A stretch of 64,000 nucleotides of DNA. Source: Streptomyces sp. NBC_00425 (lineage in GTDB: Bacteria > Actinomycetota > Actinomycetes > Streptomycetales > Streptomycetaceae). Numbering within the stretch: the stretch's first letter is position 1; every line of letters starts with the position of its first letter. This document shows, one piece after another, positions 1-7,925 of the stretch. The notes under the pieces were generated by a model that saw nothing but the letters and a program-made list of their open reading frames with translations, had not been told where the DNA came from and searched no databases. The stretch lies in the NCBI RefSeq assembly GCF_036030735.1, contig NZ_CP107928.1, positions 1,116,001-1,180,000 of the forward strand, in the 5' to 3' direction. The position numbers and the translations under genes were made by a program.

Positions 1-262
1 CGTTGATCACCCAGGGGTAGAGCGGCCACTCCTCGGTGATGCGCCCCTCGATCAGCTCCGGCCAGTGCCGGCGTGCGTCCTTCGACACCCGGGGATCGGT
101 CAGCAGCCGCTCCACCTCGCGCTGCCGCAGCACCGCCCACGCGATCACGCCTCCCGGCAACTCCACCCGCACGGCGGGCCCTTGGGCCCGGAGCATCGCC
201 GCCTCGCCCGCGAGATCGCGCCCGGTCACGTCCAGGGCGTAGGGGCAGGTTGTCGTATCCAT
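1..262 (-). CDS. Cytochrome P450, N-terminal fragment (Cyp17-like)
   Basis: Only the first 87 or so residues are in the window; the gene runs off the left end. It starts [20 protein letters not shown], and [20 protein letters not shown] followed by [15 protein letters not shown] is typical of the N-terminal region of actinobacterial P450s. The heme Cys loop lies outside the window. It is on the same strand as, and downstream of, the autoregulator receptor gene, with a possible terminator between them. P450, receptor and divergent acyl-CoA oxidase is the cyp17-avaR1-aco order of the avenolide locus of S. avermitilis, where the P450 hydroxylates the butenolide precursor. The P450 assignment is good; the Cyp17 role rests on context. 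Confidence 0.72.
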   Translation of the reverse strand, partial: MDTTTCPYALDVTGRDLAGEAAMLRAQGPAVRVELPGGVIAWAVLRQREVERLLTDPRVSKDARRHWPELIEGRITEEWPLYPWVIN

Positions 263-307
263 CGTCGAACTCCCAGGGTCGGTCCTGCAGTCGGCCTGCG
301 CACCGGT

Positions 308-336
308 CGGGAGGAGGGGGCGTTCCCCGCCTCCCG
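308..336 (-). terminator. GC-rich hairpin between receptor and P450 genes
   Basis: Positions 308-319 pair with 325-336, with one A-G mismatch and a five-base loop. It sits in the 300-base gap downstream of the autoregulator receptor and 46 bases upstream of the P450 start. It would stop or attenuate read-through from the receptor. I see no gene in the rest of this gap. Confidence 0.45.
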
Positions 337-565
337 GCCGAGGACGCGCAACCACGCCCCCGGACAACCGTTCGCCCCGGACCCCTCCCCCTGCCGCCCC
401 GCCCTCAACCACCGCCCCGCACGCGCCTGCCGCCCCACGCGTACGCCGGGGCCGGCCCGTGCCCGGTCGCCGCCTCACACACCCCCGCGCGGGCCGGGGC
501 CGCGAGCCGCCCGGCGACCCCCGCCCGCGCCGCGGGACGGCCCTCGCCGGACGAGGCCCCGCCGC

Positions 566-1249
566 TCATCCGGCGGCCCGGGGCGCTCCCGTCGGCCAGC
601 TGGCCCTCACGGCCTCCTCGTACACCCGCGCGCCCCGGTCGGCCGCCGTGTCCAGCTGCAACAGCACGGCCGGCACCGCGACCCCGGCCAGCAGGTGCCG
701 CTGAAGGTCCGCCACCCGCTCCGGCAGGTCCGCATGCCCCGTCATGATCTTGGACAGCACCTGGACCCCGGTGAAGGCCCCCACGAACATCCGCGCGGCG
801 GCCGCCACATCGACGTGCGGAAGCAGTTCTCCGCGCTCCTTCGCCCGTCCCAGCAGGTCCGCGTTGTGCGCGATCCACCCGCTCATCGGCGCGCGCCGGT
901 CCAGCCCGTCCGTCGGCGCCCCCTGGTCCACGGTCAGCCTGATGCTCCCCTGGACCAGCGGATCGCCCACCGACAGCAGATGGGCCAGGACGAACGCCTC
1001 GTCCAGCCCCTGCTGCAGCAGCAACTCCCGTGCGGGCACGGCCGGGACGGTCTCCAGCTGGCCGGCCAGCACGGCCTGCGCCAGCTCCTCCTTGGAGGAG
1101 AAGTGGAAGTAGAGCGCCCCCTTGGTCACACCGGCCCGGGCGAGGATCTCCGCGATCGTCGCAGCCTCGTACCCCACCTCGGCGAACACCGCCGCGGCCG
1201 CGACGAGGACGGCCCGCCTCGTCCGGACGGCCCGTTCCTGCAGCGCCAC
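566..1249 (-). CDS. avaR1-like: Gamma-butyrolactone/butenolide autoregulator receptor, TetR family (AvaR1/ScbR type)
   Basis: A 227-residue TetR-family repressor. The N-terminal helix-turn-helix (TIAEILARAGVTKGALYFHF, residues 31-50) matches the ArpA/ScbR/AvaR1 receptors, and Trp125 in SGWIAHN corresponds to the ligand-pocket Trp of that family. GTG at 1249 is chosen because GGAGGTGGGGC lies just upstream and the TetR domain begins there; longer in-frame starts are not supported. Family members bind ARE palindromes and release them on binding a gamma-butyrolactone or butenolide. The divergent acyl-CoA oxidase and downstream P450 make it the likely receptor for an avenolide-type butenolide. 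Two ARE-like sites lie in the divergent gap. A pseudo-receptor cannot be excluded from sequence alone. Confidence 0.85.
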   Translation of the reverse strand: MALQERAVRTRRAVLVAAAAVFAEVGYEAATIAEILARAGVTKGALYFHFSSKEELAQAVLAGQLETVPAVPARELLLQQGLDEAFVLAHLLSVGDPLVQGSIRLTVDQGAPTDGLDRRAPMSGWIAHNADLLGRAKERGELLPHVDVAAAARMFVGAFTGVQVLSKIMTGHADLPERVADLQRHLLAGVAVPAVLLQLDTAADRGARVYEEAVRASWPTGAPRAAG

Positions 1250-1286
1250 GCCCCACCTCCGAGGTAGCTCCGGCGAATCCGGCTCG

Positions 1287-1306
1287 AAAATATACCGACA
1301 GGTCTG
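1287..1306. promoter_or_regulatory. ARE-like operator near the receptor start
   Basis: The sequence AAAATATACCGACAGGTCTG has a good left half of the autoregulatory element (ATACCGAC) and a weaker right half. It is 38 bases upstream of the receptor GTG, where it could mediate autorepression. The match is to a remembered family consensus, so it is a candidate only. Confidence 0.5.
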
Positions 1307-1507
1307 ACTCCTGCCACCTCGACGCCGCATGTCCGCCATCGCACCGGCGACCTGTCCGGCTGCCGGTCGCCGCGGGCTTCCACGCCGCAATCGCCGGACC
1401 TCGGAAGTGAGTTCGCCGCACCCGTGCCGGGCGCGCGCCCGCCTCCCGGGCACCCCCCAAAACACGCCATCGGCGGCCGGTCGGATTGCCGGTTTCCGAC
1501 TTGATGA

Positions 1508-1532
1508 GAAAACCGGTAGGTCCGTATCTTTT
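1508..1532. promoter_or_regulatory. ARE-like operator upstream of acyl-CoA oxidase gene
   Basis: On the minus strand the core reads AGATACGGACC followed by TACCGGTTTT, close to both halves of an ARE. It lies 58-82 bases upstream of the acyl-CoA oxidase start, where the receptor could block transcription of the hormone-synthesis gene. This is the more palindromic of the two sites. Confidence 0.5.
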
Positions 1533-1589
1533 GGCGGACGGCGCAACCAGAGGTACCGGCGTGCGGATCCGCGACAACGGGGAGTGGTC

Positions 1590-3485
1590 ATGGCCCTTCT
1601 GGCATTCCACGGCGCGGAGCGCCCCGCCGGGCCGCACCGCAGCGGTCCTCGCTCCTTCGCCGACGCGGCCGACGGCCCTGCGGGAGGCGACACCGCGACC
1701 GTGCGCGAGCTGACCCGGCTGCTGTTCGACCAGGACGGCGAACGGGAGCGCGTCCACGCCCCGTGGCGCCGCCTCATCGCGAGGGACGACTTCCGTCACC
1801 GGCCCGGTCTCACCCCCGAGGAGCGGGCCGCGCAGTCCTACGCCTGGCTGCGTCTGGTCAACGACCTGCTGACCGACCCCGCGTCGCTCGCGACCGACCC
1901 GGCCCTCCTCACGGCGCTGCACGAGTGGGCCGCCATCGTGGACGGCGGCGGCGGCCTCACCACCGTCGCCAGCATCCACTACAACCTCTTTCTCGGCAGC
2001 CTCCTCGACCACGACGCAGAACCCTCGAGGGACCTGACCGAGTTCACCGCGCTGCGCCGCACCGGAACCTTCCTGTGCACCGAGGTCGACCACGGCAACG
2101 ACGCCTTCGCGTTGGAGACCACCGCCCGTCTCGACCCCGCGACGGGCGGGTTCCTCCTGCACACCCCTCACCCCGGCGCCGCCAAGTTCATGCCCAACAC
2201 CAGCACGCTGGGCGGCCCCAAGAGCGCCGTCGTGGCCGCGCGCCTGCTCGTCGGCGACCGCGACCACGGAGTGTTCCTCTTCCTGACCCCGCTCACCGAC
2301 CACGACGGGCCGCTCCCCCACATCACGGTGACACCCCTCCCGCTGCGACCCAACGCCCCCGTCGACCACTGCCTCACCTCCTTCGACCACCTCCCGCTGC
2401 CACGCCGGGCCCTCCTTCAGGGCGAGCACGGGCGACTGGGTCCCGACGGCTCCCTCACCAGCAGCCTCGGCAACCGCCGTAAACGCTTCCTCACCTCGAT
2501 CTCCCGGGTCACCGTCGGCAAGCTGTGCATGAGCGCCGCGGCCGTCGGAGCCTCGCGCGCGGCACTCGCCATCGCCGTCCGTTACGGCGACCACCGGCAC
2601 GTCAGCGGAGCCCGTCCCGATCAGCGGCTGCCCATCAACACCCATCGCACCCACCACAGCAGGCTGCTCCAGGGTGTCGCGACCAGCTACGCGATGACGC
2701 TCCTGCACCGCTCGCTCACCGCGCGGTGGAGCAGCCACGACGCCGCGGACCGGCCCCCGCTCGAACGCCTCGTCGCGCTCGCCAAGGCCTGGATCACCTG
2801 GGAGGCGCGCACCATCGCGCTCGAGGCGCGGGAGCGCTGCGGCGCGCAGGGGCTCCTTCCCGCCAACCACCTCGCCGGCTTCTCCGAGTACATCGAGGGG
2901 ACCATCACGGCGGAGGGCGACAACCTCCTCATCACCACCAAGGCGGCCGCGGAACTGCTCCACCACCCGCCGGCCCGGCCCACCCCGGACGCCGGGCCGC
3001 CCGTCCTGACCAACCCCCACCACCTGCGCAACCTGCTCGCCCGCACCGAGCAGACCTTCCACGACCAGGCACACCGGGCTCTGCGCCACGGGCCCTCACG
3101 CGACCCGCAGGCCCGCTGGAACACGGCCTCCGCGCCCGCGCTGCAGAAGGCGCAGAGCCACATCAGGCTGCAGGCCGCGGACGCCCTCCTGGCCGCCCTG
3201 GCCCGCACGACCCACGAGCCGGCCCGCCGCCTCCTCGGCGAGGTCACCACCCTCTACCTGCTCACCCACCTCGCCCCGCACACCGGCATACTCCTCGCCG
3301 ACGGCCACATCGACCCGGGTCACGTGCACGGGCTGCCGGACGCCGTCGACGCCGTCACCCACAGCCTCCAGCCCCATCTCGCCACCCTGACCCGGGCCTT
3401 CGACCACCCGCCGGAGTACCTGGACGCCCTGCCGCTCCTGCAGAGGCCCGGGCCGTCGCGGGGGGACGTGGACGGCGAGGCGTAG
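1590..3485 (+). CDS. aco: Acyl-CoA oxidase, butenolide hormone biosynthesis (Aco type)
   Basis: A 631-residue protein, the usual length of acyl-CoA oxidases. FLCTEVDHGNDAFALETTA (about residues 160-180) is the FAD/substrate signature of the family. Glu442 in ITAEGDNLLITTK is the expected catalytic base. The C-terminal 200 residues form the helical ACOX domain. FAD-dependent oxidases of this type introduce the alpha-beta double bond into acyl-CoA. In S. avermitilis, Aco is required for avenolide synthesis and is divergent from avaR1, as here. The ATG at 1590 follows GGGGAGTGGTC. An ordinary fatty-acid oxidase is the alternative, but the neighbours argue against it. Confidence 0.82.
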   Translation: MALLAFHGAERPAGPHRSGPRSFADAADGPAGGDTATVRELTRLLFDQDGERERVHAPWRRLIARDDFRHRPGLTPEERAAQSYAWLRLVNDLLTDPASLATDPALLTALHEWAAIVDGGGGLTTVASIHYNLFLGSLLDHDAEPSRDLTEFTALRRTGTFLCTEVDHGNDAFALETTARLDPATGGFLLHTPHPGAAKFMPNTSTLGGPKSAVVAARLLVGDRDHGVFLFLTPLTDHDGPLPHITVTPLPLRPNAPVDHCLTSFDHLPLPRRALLQGEHGRLGPDGSLTSSLGNRRKRFLTSISRVTVGKLCMSAAAVGASRAALAIAVRYGDHRHVSGARPDQRLPINTHRTHHSRLLQGVATSYAMTLLHRSLTARWSSHDAADRPPLERLVALAKAWITWEARTIALEARERCGAQGLLPANHLAGFSEYIEGTITAEGDNLLITTKAAAELLHHPPARPTPDAGPPVLTNPHHLRNLLARTEQTFHDQAHRALRHGPSRDPQARWNTASAPALQKAQSHIRLQAADALLAALARTTHEPARRLLGEVTTLYLLTHLAPHTGILLADGHIDPGHVHGLPDAVDAVTHSLQPHLATLTRAFDHPPEYLDALPLLQRPGPSRGDVDGEA

Positions 3486-3515
3486 GGGGCCGGGACGGGG
3501 GGGGACGGCGGACGA

Positions 3516-3612
3516 CCGTCAGGTGGCGGTGACGGCGGACGGCCGTCAGGTGGCGGTGACGGCGGACGGCCGTCAGGTGGCGGTGACGGCGGACGGCCGT
3601 CAGGTGGCGGTG
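3516..3612. repeat. 27-bp tandem repeat, three full copies plus 16 bases
   Basis: Copies begin at 3516, 3543, 3570 and 3597 and are near identical. The last, partial copy contains the stop codon and final Thr-Ala-Thr codons of the minus-strand oxidoreductase gene. Because 27 is divisible by three, each downstream copy repeats ACC GCC ACC TGA in that gene's frame. The repeat therefore looks like amplification of the gene's own 3' end. Confidence 0.9.
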
Positions 3613-4706
3613 TATCCGAGCTGTCGGCGCATGTACGGGGTCATGAGGGTCTTCGCCTTGGCGAGGACGGAGGTGCGGCCGCCCAGCACCGCGCTCTCGC
3701 CGCCCGGCACGGGCAGCAGCGTGAGTCCGTCGGTCTGGCCGAAGGGCACGATCAGCGGCGTGCGCTGGAGCGGCCGATAGAGGCGGGGCTCCCTGCGGTG
3801 TCTGCCGGGACTCTGCAGGTATCCGCGGATGTTGTGGGCGGCCAGGTCGGCCTGGGCGAGCGCGGCGGGGGTGATCTTGAGTTCGGTCGCGTCGTTGACG
3901 TCACCGACGGCGAACACGTCCGGCCATCCCTCGACCCGCAGCAGGCGGTCGACCCGGACGTGCCCGGCCGGGTTCAGCCAGTCGCCGAGTCCGGCCAGGC
4001 GCAGCCACAGGGTGTTGGGGGTGGTGCCGGTCGCCCAGAACGAGAGGTCGGCCTCGAGAACGCCGCCGTGCGCGTCGCGATAGGTGGCGAAGTCGTTGCC
4101 GCGGGACATGAACGAGTTCAGCCGGACCTCGACGTCGTGCGACTCCAGCCAGGCCTGCGCCTTGCGGCCGGCCCGTTCGCTGCCCGTGGCGTGCAGCAGC
4201 GCGGGCCCCGAGTGCGCGAGAGTGACCCGGGCGTCCGGCCGGGCCAGGCGTATCTCGGCGCTGAGCTCGACGCCGGAGGGGCCGCCGCCCACCACGAGGA
4301 CGTGGTCGGCGGCGGCGACGGCACGCTGGTGACCGGCGAACGCCTTGAGGGTCTCCTCTGCGGTGGTACCGGTGAAGCGGGCCGGTTCGGGGTAGTCGGC
4401 GCCGGTGGCGATCACCACCACGTCGTAGGGCAGCCGCTCGCCGCCGGCCAGGACGACCTGCCGTTCGGCGGTGTCGATGCGGATCGCCTTGCCGACGACC
4501 ATCCGGCCGTCGCGCATCAGCCGGTCGTACGGGATGAACGGGGTGACCGACCACTCGGGGCGCACACCGGCGCGGAGGGAGGCGATGCGGTGGAAGAACA
4601 CGTCCTTGCGGTCGACCAGAGTGACCCGGGCCGTCGCGTCCAGCCGTTTCGCCAGGCGGACGCCCGCATAACCGCCGCCGATCACCACTACGTCGCCGTC
4701 GCGCAC
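3600..4706 (-). CDS. FAD-dependent NAD(P)H oxidoreductase (NDH-2/AIFM2-like)
   Basis: A 368-residue flavoprotein with two Rossmann folds: VIGGGYAGVRLAKRL near residues 9-22 binds FAD, and VLVVGGGPSGVELSAEI at 136-151 binds NAD(P)H. VFAVGDVND near 263-272 is the second FAD contact. Length and motifs fit type-II NADH dehydrogenase or FSP1/AIFM2-like quinone reductases; no C-terminal membrane anchor is obvious. GTG at 4706 is preferred because AGGAGA lies six bases upstream and the FAD motif follows at once. It lies downstream of an AhpD-like gene on the same strand, with a strong hairpin between them, so it probably has its own promoter. The substrate is unknown. Confidence 0.8.
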   Translation of the reverse strand: MRDGDVVVIGGGYAGVRLAKRLDATARVTLVDRKDVFFHRIASLRAGVRPEWSVTPFIPYDRLMRDGRMVVGKAIRIDTAERQVVLAGGERLPYDVVVIATGADYPEPARFTGTTAEETLKAFAGHQRAVAAADHVLVVGGGPSGVELSAEIRLARPDARVTLAHSGPALLHATGSERAGRKAQAWLESHDVEVRLNSFMSRGNDFATYRDAHGGVLEADLSFWATGTTPNTLWLRLAGLGDWLNPAGHVRVDRLLRVEGWPDVFAVGDVNDATELKITPAALAQADLAAHNIRGYLQSPGRHRREPRLYRPLQRTPLIVPFGQTDGLTLLPVPGGESAVLGGRTSVLAKAKTLMTPYMRRQLGYTAT

Positions 4707-4862
4707 GCGATTCTCCTGAGCATGGGGGGATACGAGCGGCTCGGCGAGGGGTCCGGCCGCTCGGACTGCCGACGAGCGTAGCGCTTGAAACCTAAAGTTC
4801 ACGGGGGCAGTTGTGCACGTTCCGTGAAGCCGAGGGCATTGGGCAGAGACGGCAGAGGATGA

Positions 4863-4910
4863 GAACGACTGTGGCTCGAGGGGCGGTCACCCCTCGAGCC
4901 ACAGTCGTTC
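4863..4910 (-). terminator. Perfect 21-bp stem-loop terminator after the AhpD-like gene
   Basis: The stem 4863-4883 pairs perfectly with 4890-4910 around a six-base loop, ten bases past the stop codon of the minus-strand AhpD-like gene. There is no T tract, as is usual in Streptomyces terminators. It separates this gene from the downstream oxidoreductase. Confidence 0.85.
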
Positions 4911-4920
4911 GATCGGCCCG

Positions 4921-5394
4921 TCAGCCGAACATGCCGGGCCGGTAGTCACCCGCGGGCTGCCGGACGATCACGTTCAGACGGTTGTAGGCGTTGATGAGTG
5001 CGATGAGCGCCACCAGAGCCGTGAGCTGCTCCTCGTCGTAGTGCTTCACGGCGTTCGCCCAGACCTCGTCGGGCACGCCGCCCGCCGCGTCGGCGATGCG
5101 CGTGCCCTGCTCGGTCAGCTCCAGCGCGGCCCGCTCGGCGTCGGTGAACACCTTGGCCTCCCGCCACACCGCGACCAGATGCAGGCGCTGATCGGACTCG
5201 CCCGCGTGCACGGCGTCCTTGGTGTGCATGTCGGTGCAGAAACCGCAGCCGTTGATCTGGCTGGCCCGCAGCATCACCAGCTGCTGGACCGTGCCCGGCA
5301 GGGTCGACCGGGTGACGGCCTTGCCCGCCGTGTTGAAGTGCTTCATCAGAGTGCCGGCGAACGGGGTGCCGAGCAGGTCGAGTCGCGCTTCCAT
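4921..5394 (-). CDS. Carboxymuconolactone decarboxylase-family protein, AhpD-like
   Basis: A 157-residue protein of the CMD/AhpD fold. The redox motif is CGFCTDMHTKD, with Cys50, Cys53 and His57 in the AhpD arrangement, so a peroxidase or disulfide-reductase role is likely rather than decarboxylation. The ATG at 5394 follows AAGGAGATCATC. The downstream gene on the same strand is a flavin oxidoreductase, which suggests a shared redox-stress role, but a strong hairpin separates the two. The physiological partner cannot be told from sequence. Confidence 0.85.
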   Translation of the reverse strand: MEARLDLLGTPFAGTLMKHFNTAGKAVTRSTLPGTVQQLVMLRASQINGCGFCTDMHTKDAVHAGESDQRLHLVAVWREAKVFTDAERAALELTEQGTRIADAAGGVPDEVWANAVKHYDEEQLTALVALIALINAYNRLNVIVRQPAGDYRPGMFG

Positions 5395-5514
5395 GATGAT
5401 CTCCTTGCCGTGTCGGGGCTTGCACGGTGATGACGGCTCGCGCCGCCGGCGTGTGACGGACGGCGGCAACGGCCCCATGTGACGTGCGTCTCCCCTGGCT
5501 CAGGCGCCGTGCCG

Positions 5515-7701
5515 TCAGCGCCGCAGGTTCGCGGCGGTGGCGGCGGCGACGACGCGGTCCCGTTCGGCCTGCGTGAACCGTCCGTCGGCCTGCCAGGCGT
5601 CGGCCAGGGCGCGCACCGCGGCCAGAAAGGCGGCGGACGTCGAGAACGGCGCCTGCTGCCACAGGACGTCGAGGAAGGTCAGGCCGTCGCCGCGGGAGCG
5701 GTTCGGCACGCCCGAGTCGGACGCGCCGAAGACGACGACCGGCTCCACGCGCCGGAAGTAGGCGTGGTACCGGGCGTCGTCCGCGACATGGAACGGGGCC
5801 AGGGTCAGACCGTGTGTGGTGAAGTACTGCGGACGGCCCTGCGGACGGATCACGTCGGCCAGGTCACCGCGCAGGGTGAAGTCCTTGTAGAACGAGAACT
5901 GCCGGAAGTCCGCGGCCTGGCTCCGCGCGACCAGCAGGACCGGCCCGTGGAAGAGGGACTGCACGGACGGATCGTCCGACGCCCGCTCCACGCGTAGCCG
6001 GTAGGGCGCGGAGACGGTGACCTGGTCGCCGCGCCGCCAGTCCCTGCGCAGGGTGAGAAAGCTGCCGGGGACCGCCGACACCTGCTGCTGGACCCCGTTG
6101 ACGGCGACGGTGAAGCCGGCCGTGGCCCAGGAGGGGACCCTGAGCTTCACATCGAGGCCGCCACCGCCCTCGCGGAACGTCAGCGTGCGGACGCCCTCCG
6201 CCGGATACGTGCTCGTCTGCTCCACGACCAGCCCGCGCTCCGGCCACCGCAGCGTCGAGGCGAGGTAGAGGTTGACGTACAGCGCGTCGCCGGCGGCCGA
6301 GCGGAAGTACACCGAGTCCTGGTACTTGGTGTGGTTCTCCATGCCGGTGCCGCCGCAGCAGGTGCCGGTGTTGTCGTACTGGCGCACCGTCCCCGGGCCC
6401 ATGCCGACGAAGTAGGTGACCTCCGGGCTCGTCGTACTGCTCACGTCCCGGCGGGAGGCCAGGATGTGGTTGGTGAGGCCGCGCTCGTAGTAGTCCATGT
6501 AGGCGGCGTCCGGTGCGTGGAAGAACAGCTGACGGCTCAGTTTGAGCATGTTGTACGTCGCGCAGGTCTCGGCGTTGTCCTCGCCCAGGGTGGCCGCGAT
6601 CGCGCCCCGCGCCCGGAAGATCTCCCCCTTGCCGGCGCCTCCCTGACTGTAGGTGCGCGGACCCACGACCATGCCCCAGAAGTTGCGGGCCGCGGCCGCG
6701 TACTGCGGCTCACCCGTGTGGTCGAAGAGCCGCACGTAGCCGGTGAACTGGGGGATGTGCTGGTTGGCGTGCCGGCCGTCCAGGACGTCCCGGTCGCCGG
6801 CGCAGGCGTCCAGGAGTGCGGTGTTGTCGAAGCAGCGGGCGGCGGCGAGGTGCTCCGCCCGGCCGGTGAGCGCGTACAGGTCCGCCATCACCTCGTTCAT
6901 CCCGCCGTACTCCCCGGCGATGTAGATCGACCACATGCGCTCCAACTGCGCCTTCGGCAGGCGTCCGAGGCGGCTGTGCACCCAGTCGCCCATCTTCGAG
7001 GCGATCGTCAGCGCCTGTGCGTTCCCGGCCAGGGTGTGCGCGTCGAGCAGCCCGCGCATGATCTTGTGGCAGGTGTAGTAGGGGGCCCAGATGGTGGGGT
7101 AGGTCGTGTAGCTCTCCAGCAGGATGAACTGGGTCTCCGGGTAGGCCGCCAGGTAACCGGGGTGACTCGGCTTCGGCGAGCCGTGTTCGGCCAGTGCCCG
7201 CTGACACTCTCCCAGCGCGGTCACCAGGTGGTCGAGCTTGGTCTTGAGGGCGGTCTCCCGGGTGTCGGCGTACGCCTGGGAGATGAGCGTGAGGAAGTGG
7301 CCGCCGTAGTGGCCGCGGAGGTTGCCGTCGGACGTCTCCCAGCCGCCCGGCGGCAGGGCGCCGCGGGTGTCGAGCCCCGCGTTGGCCCGGAAGACGGCGA
7401 GGATCCGGTCGGCCGGGTAGGACCTGGCGTAGCCGAGCATCAGGTCGCGCTTGCGGCGGAACGCACCGTCGCCGAGGGTCACCTGGTCCAGTGCGAAGGG
7501 CTGGACGGCCCAGGTCGGCGGGACGGGCGCGACGGCCGCGGCGGGAGCCGCGGAAGCGGCGGACGCTCGGGAGGCCGTCGTCGCCGTGGCCGGCCCGGCG
7601 GCGGCACGGGCCGCCGCGGGAGTCGCGTTCAGCAGCGGCGCCGCGGCCGCGGTCCCGGTGGCCATCCTCAACAGATGGCGGCGAGAGGGGGGTTGGGACA
7701 T
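5515..7701 (-). CDS. Secreted beta-L-arabinofuranosidase, DUF1680 superfamily (GH146-like), Tat signal
   Basis: A 728-residue protein beginning MSQPPSRRHLLRMATG, a twin-arginine signal followed by an Ala-rich segment, so it is probably exported folded. The (alpha/alpha)6 barrel carries the superfamily's metal-site residues: Glu378 and Cys380 in ETCATYNMLKL, and Cys448-Cys449 in TCCGGTGMENH. GGMNEVMADLYALTG and CCGGTGMENH resemble GH146 more than classical GH127. These enzymes remove L-arabinofuranose with retention, using a zinc-bound Cys nucleophile. It is the last gene of the minus-strand arm of the arabinoside locus. The family call is strong; the exact linkage is inferred. Confidence 0.85.
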   Translation of the reverse strand: MSQPPSRRHLLRMATGTAAAAPLLNATPAAARAAAGPATATTASRASAASAAPAAAVAPVPPTWAVQPFALDQVTLGDGAFRRKRDLMLGYARSYPADRILAVFRANAGLDTRGALPPGGWETSDGNLRGHYGGHFLTLISQAYADTRETALKTKLDHLVTALGECQRALAEHGSPKPSHPGYLAAYPETQFILLESYTTYPTIWAPYYTCHKIMRGLLDAHTLAGNAQALTIASKMGDWVHSRLGRLPKAQLERMWSIYIAGEYGGMNEVMADLYALTGRAEHLAAARCFDNTALLDACAGDRDVLDGRHANQHIPQFTGYVRLFDHTGEPQYAAAARNFWGMVVGPRTYSQGGAGKGEIFRARGAIAATLGEDNAETCATYNMLKLSRQLFFHAPDAAYMDYYERGLTNHILASRRDVSSTTSPEVTYFVGMGPGTVRQYDNTGTCCGGTGMENHTKYQDSVYFRSAAGDALYVNLYLASTLRWPERGLVVEQTSTYPAEGVRTLTFREGGGGLDVKLRVPSWATAGFTVAVNGVQQQVSAVPGSFLTLRRDWRRGDQVTVSAPYRLRVERASDDPSVQSLFHGPVLLVARSQAADFRQFSFYKDFTLRGDLADVIRPQGRPQYFTTHGLTLAPFHVADDARYHAYFRRVEPVVVFGASDSGVPNRSRGDGLTFLDVLWQQAPFSTSAAFLAAVRALADAWQADGRFTQAERDRVVAAATAANLRR

Positions 7702-7734
7702 GGTCGGACTCCCATCGTGGGGGCGTGGGTGGTC

Positions 7735-7788
7735 GGGTCGGACGGTGTGGACGTCATGGCCGGGTCGGACGGTGGGGACGTCATGGCC
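7735..7788. repeat. 27-bp tandem duplication upstream of the GH146-like gene
   Basis: Two copies, 7735-7761 and 7762-7788, differ at one base. They lie in the 224-base gap between the two DUF1680 genes, in the leader of the Tat-exported enzyme. I see no other feature in that gap. Confidence 0.85.
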
Positions 7789-7925
7789 GGAGCGGATGTC
7801 GCCGAGGGCCGGGGCTCGTCAGGCCGGCGTCGGAGCCGGTGCTCCTCACCCGGGTCCGCCGCCCCGGGGCCCCGCGCGGGCCCGGCGCTTTCCGCGGCGC
7901 ACGAGGGCGCCCGGTCGACGCACGT

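Noticed and set aside
405..3089. Long minus-strand open frame opposite the acyl-CoA oxidase gene
   Set aside because: It is an antisense shadow of the oxidase and receptor genes; its product is low-complexity Arg/Gly-rich sequence without a domain.
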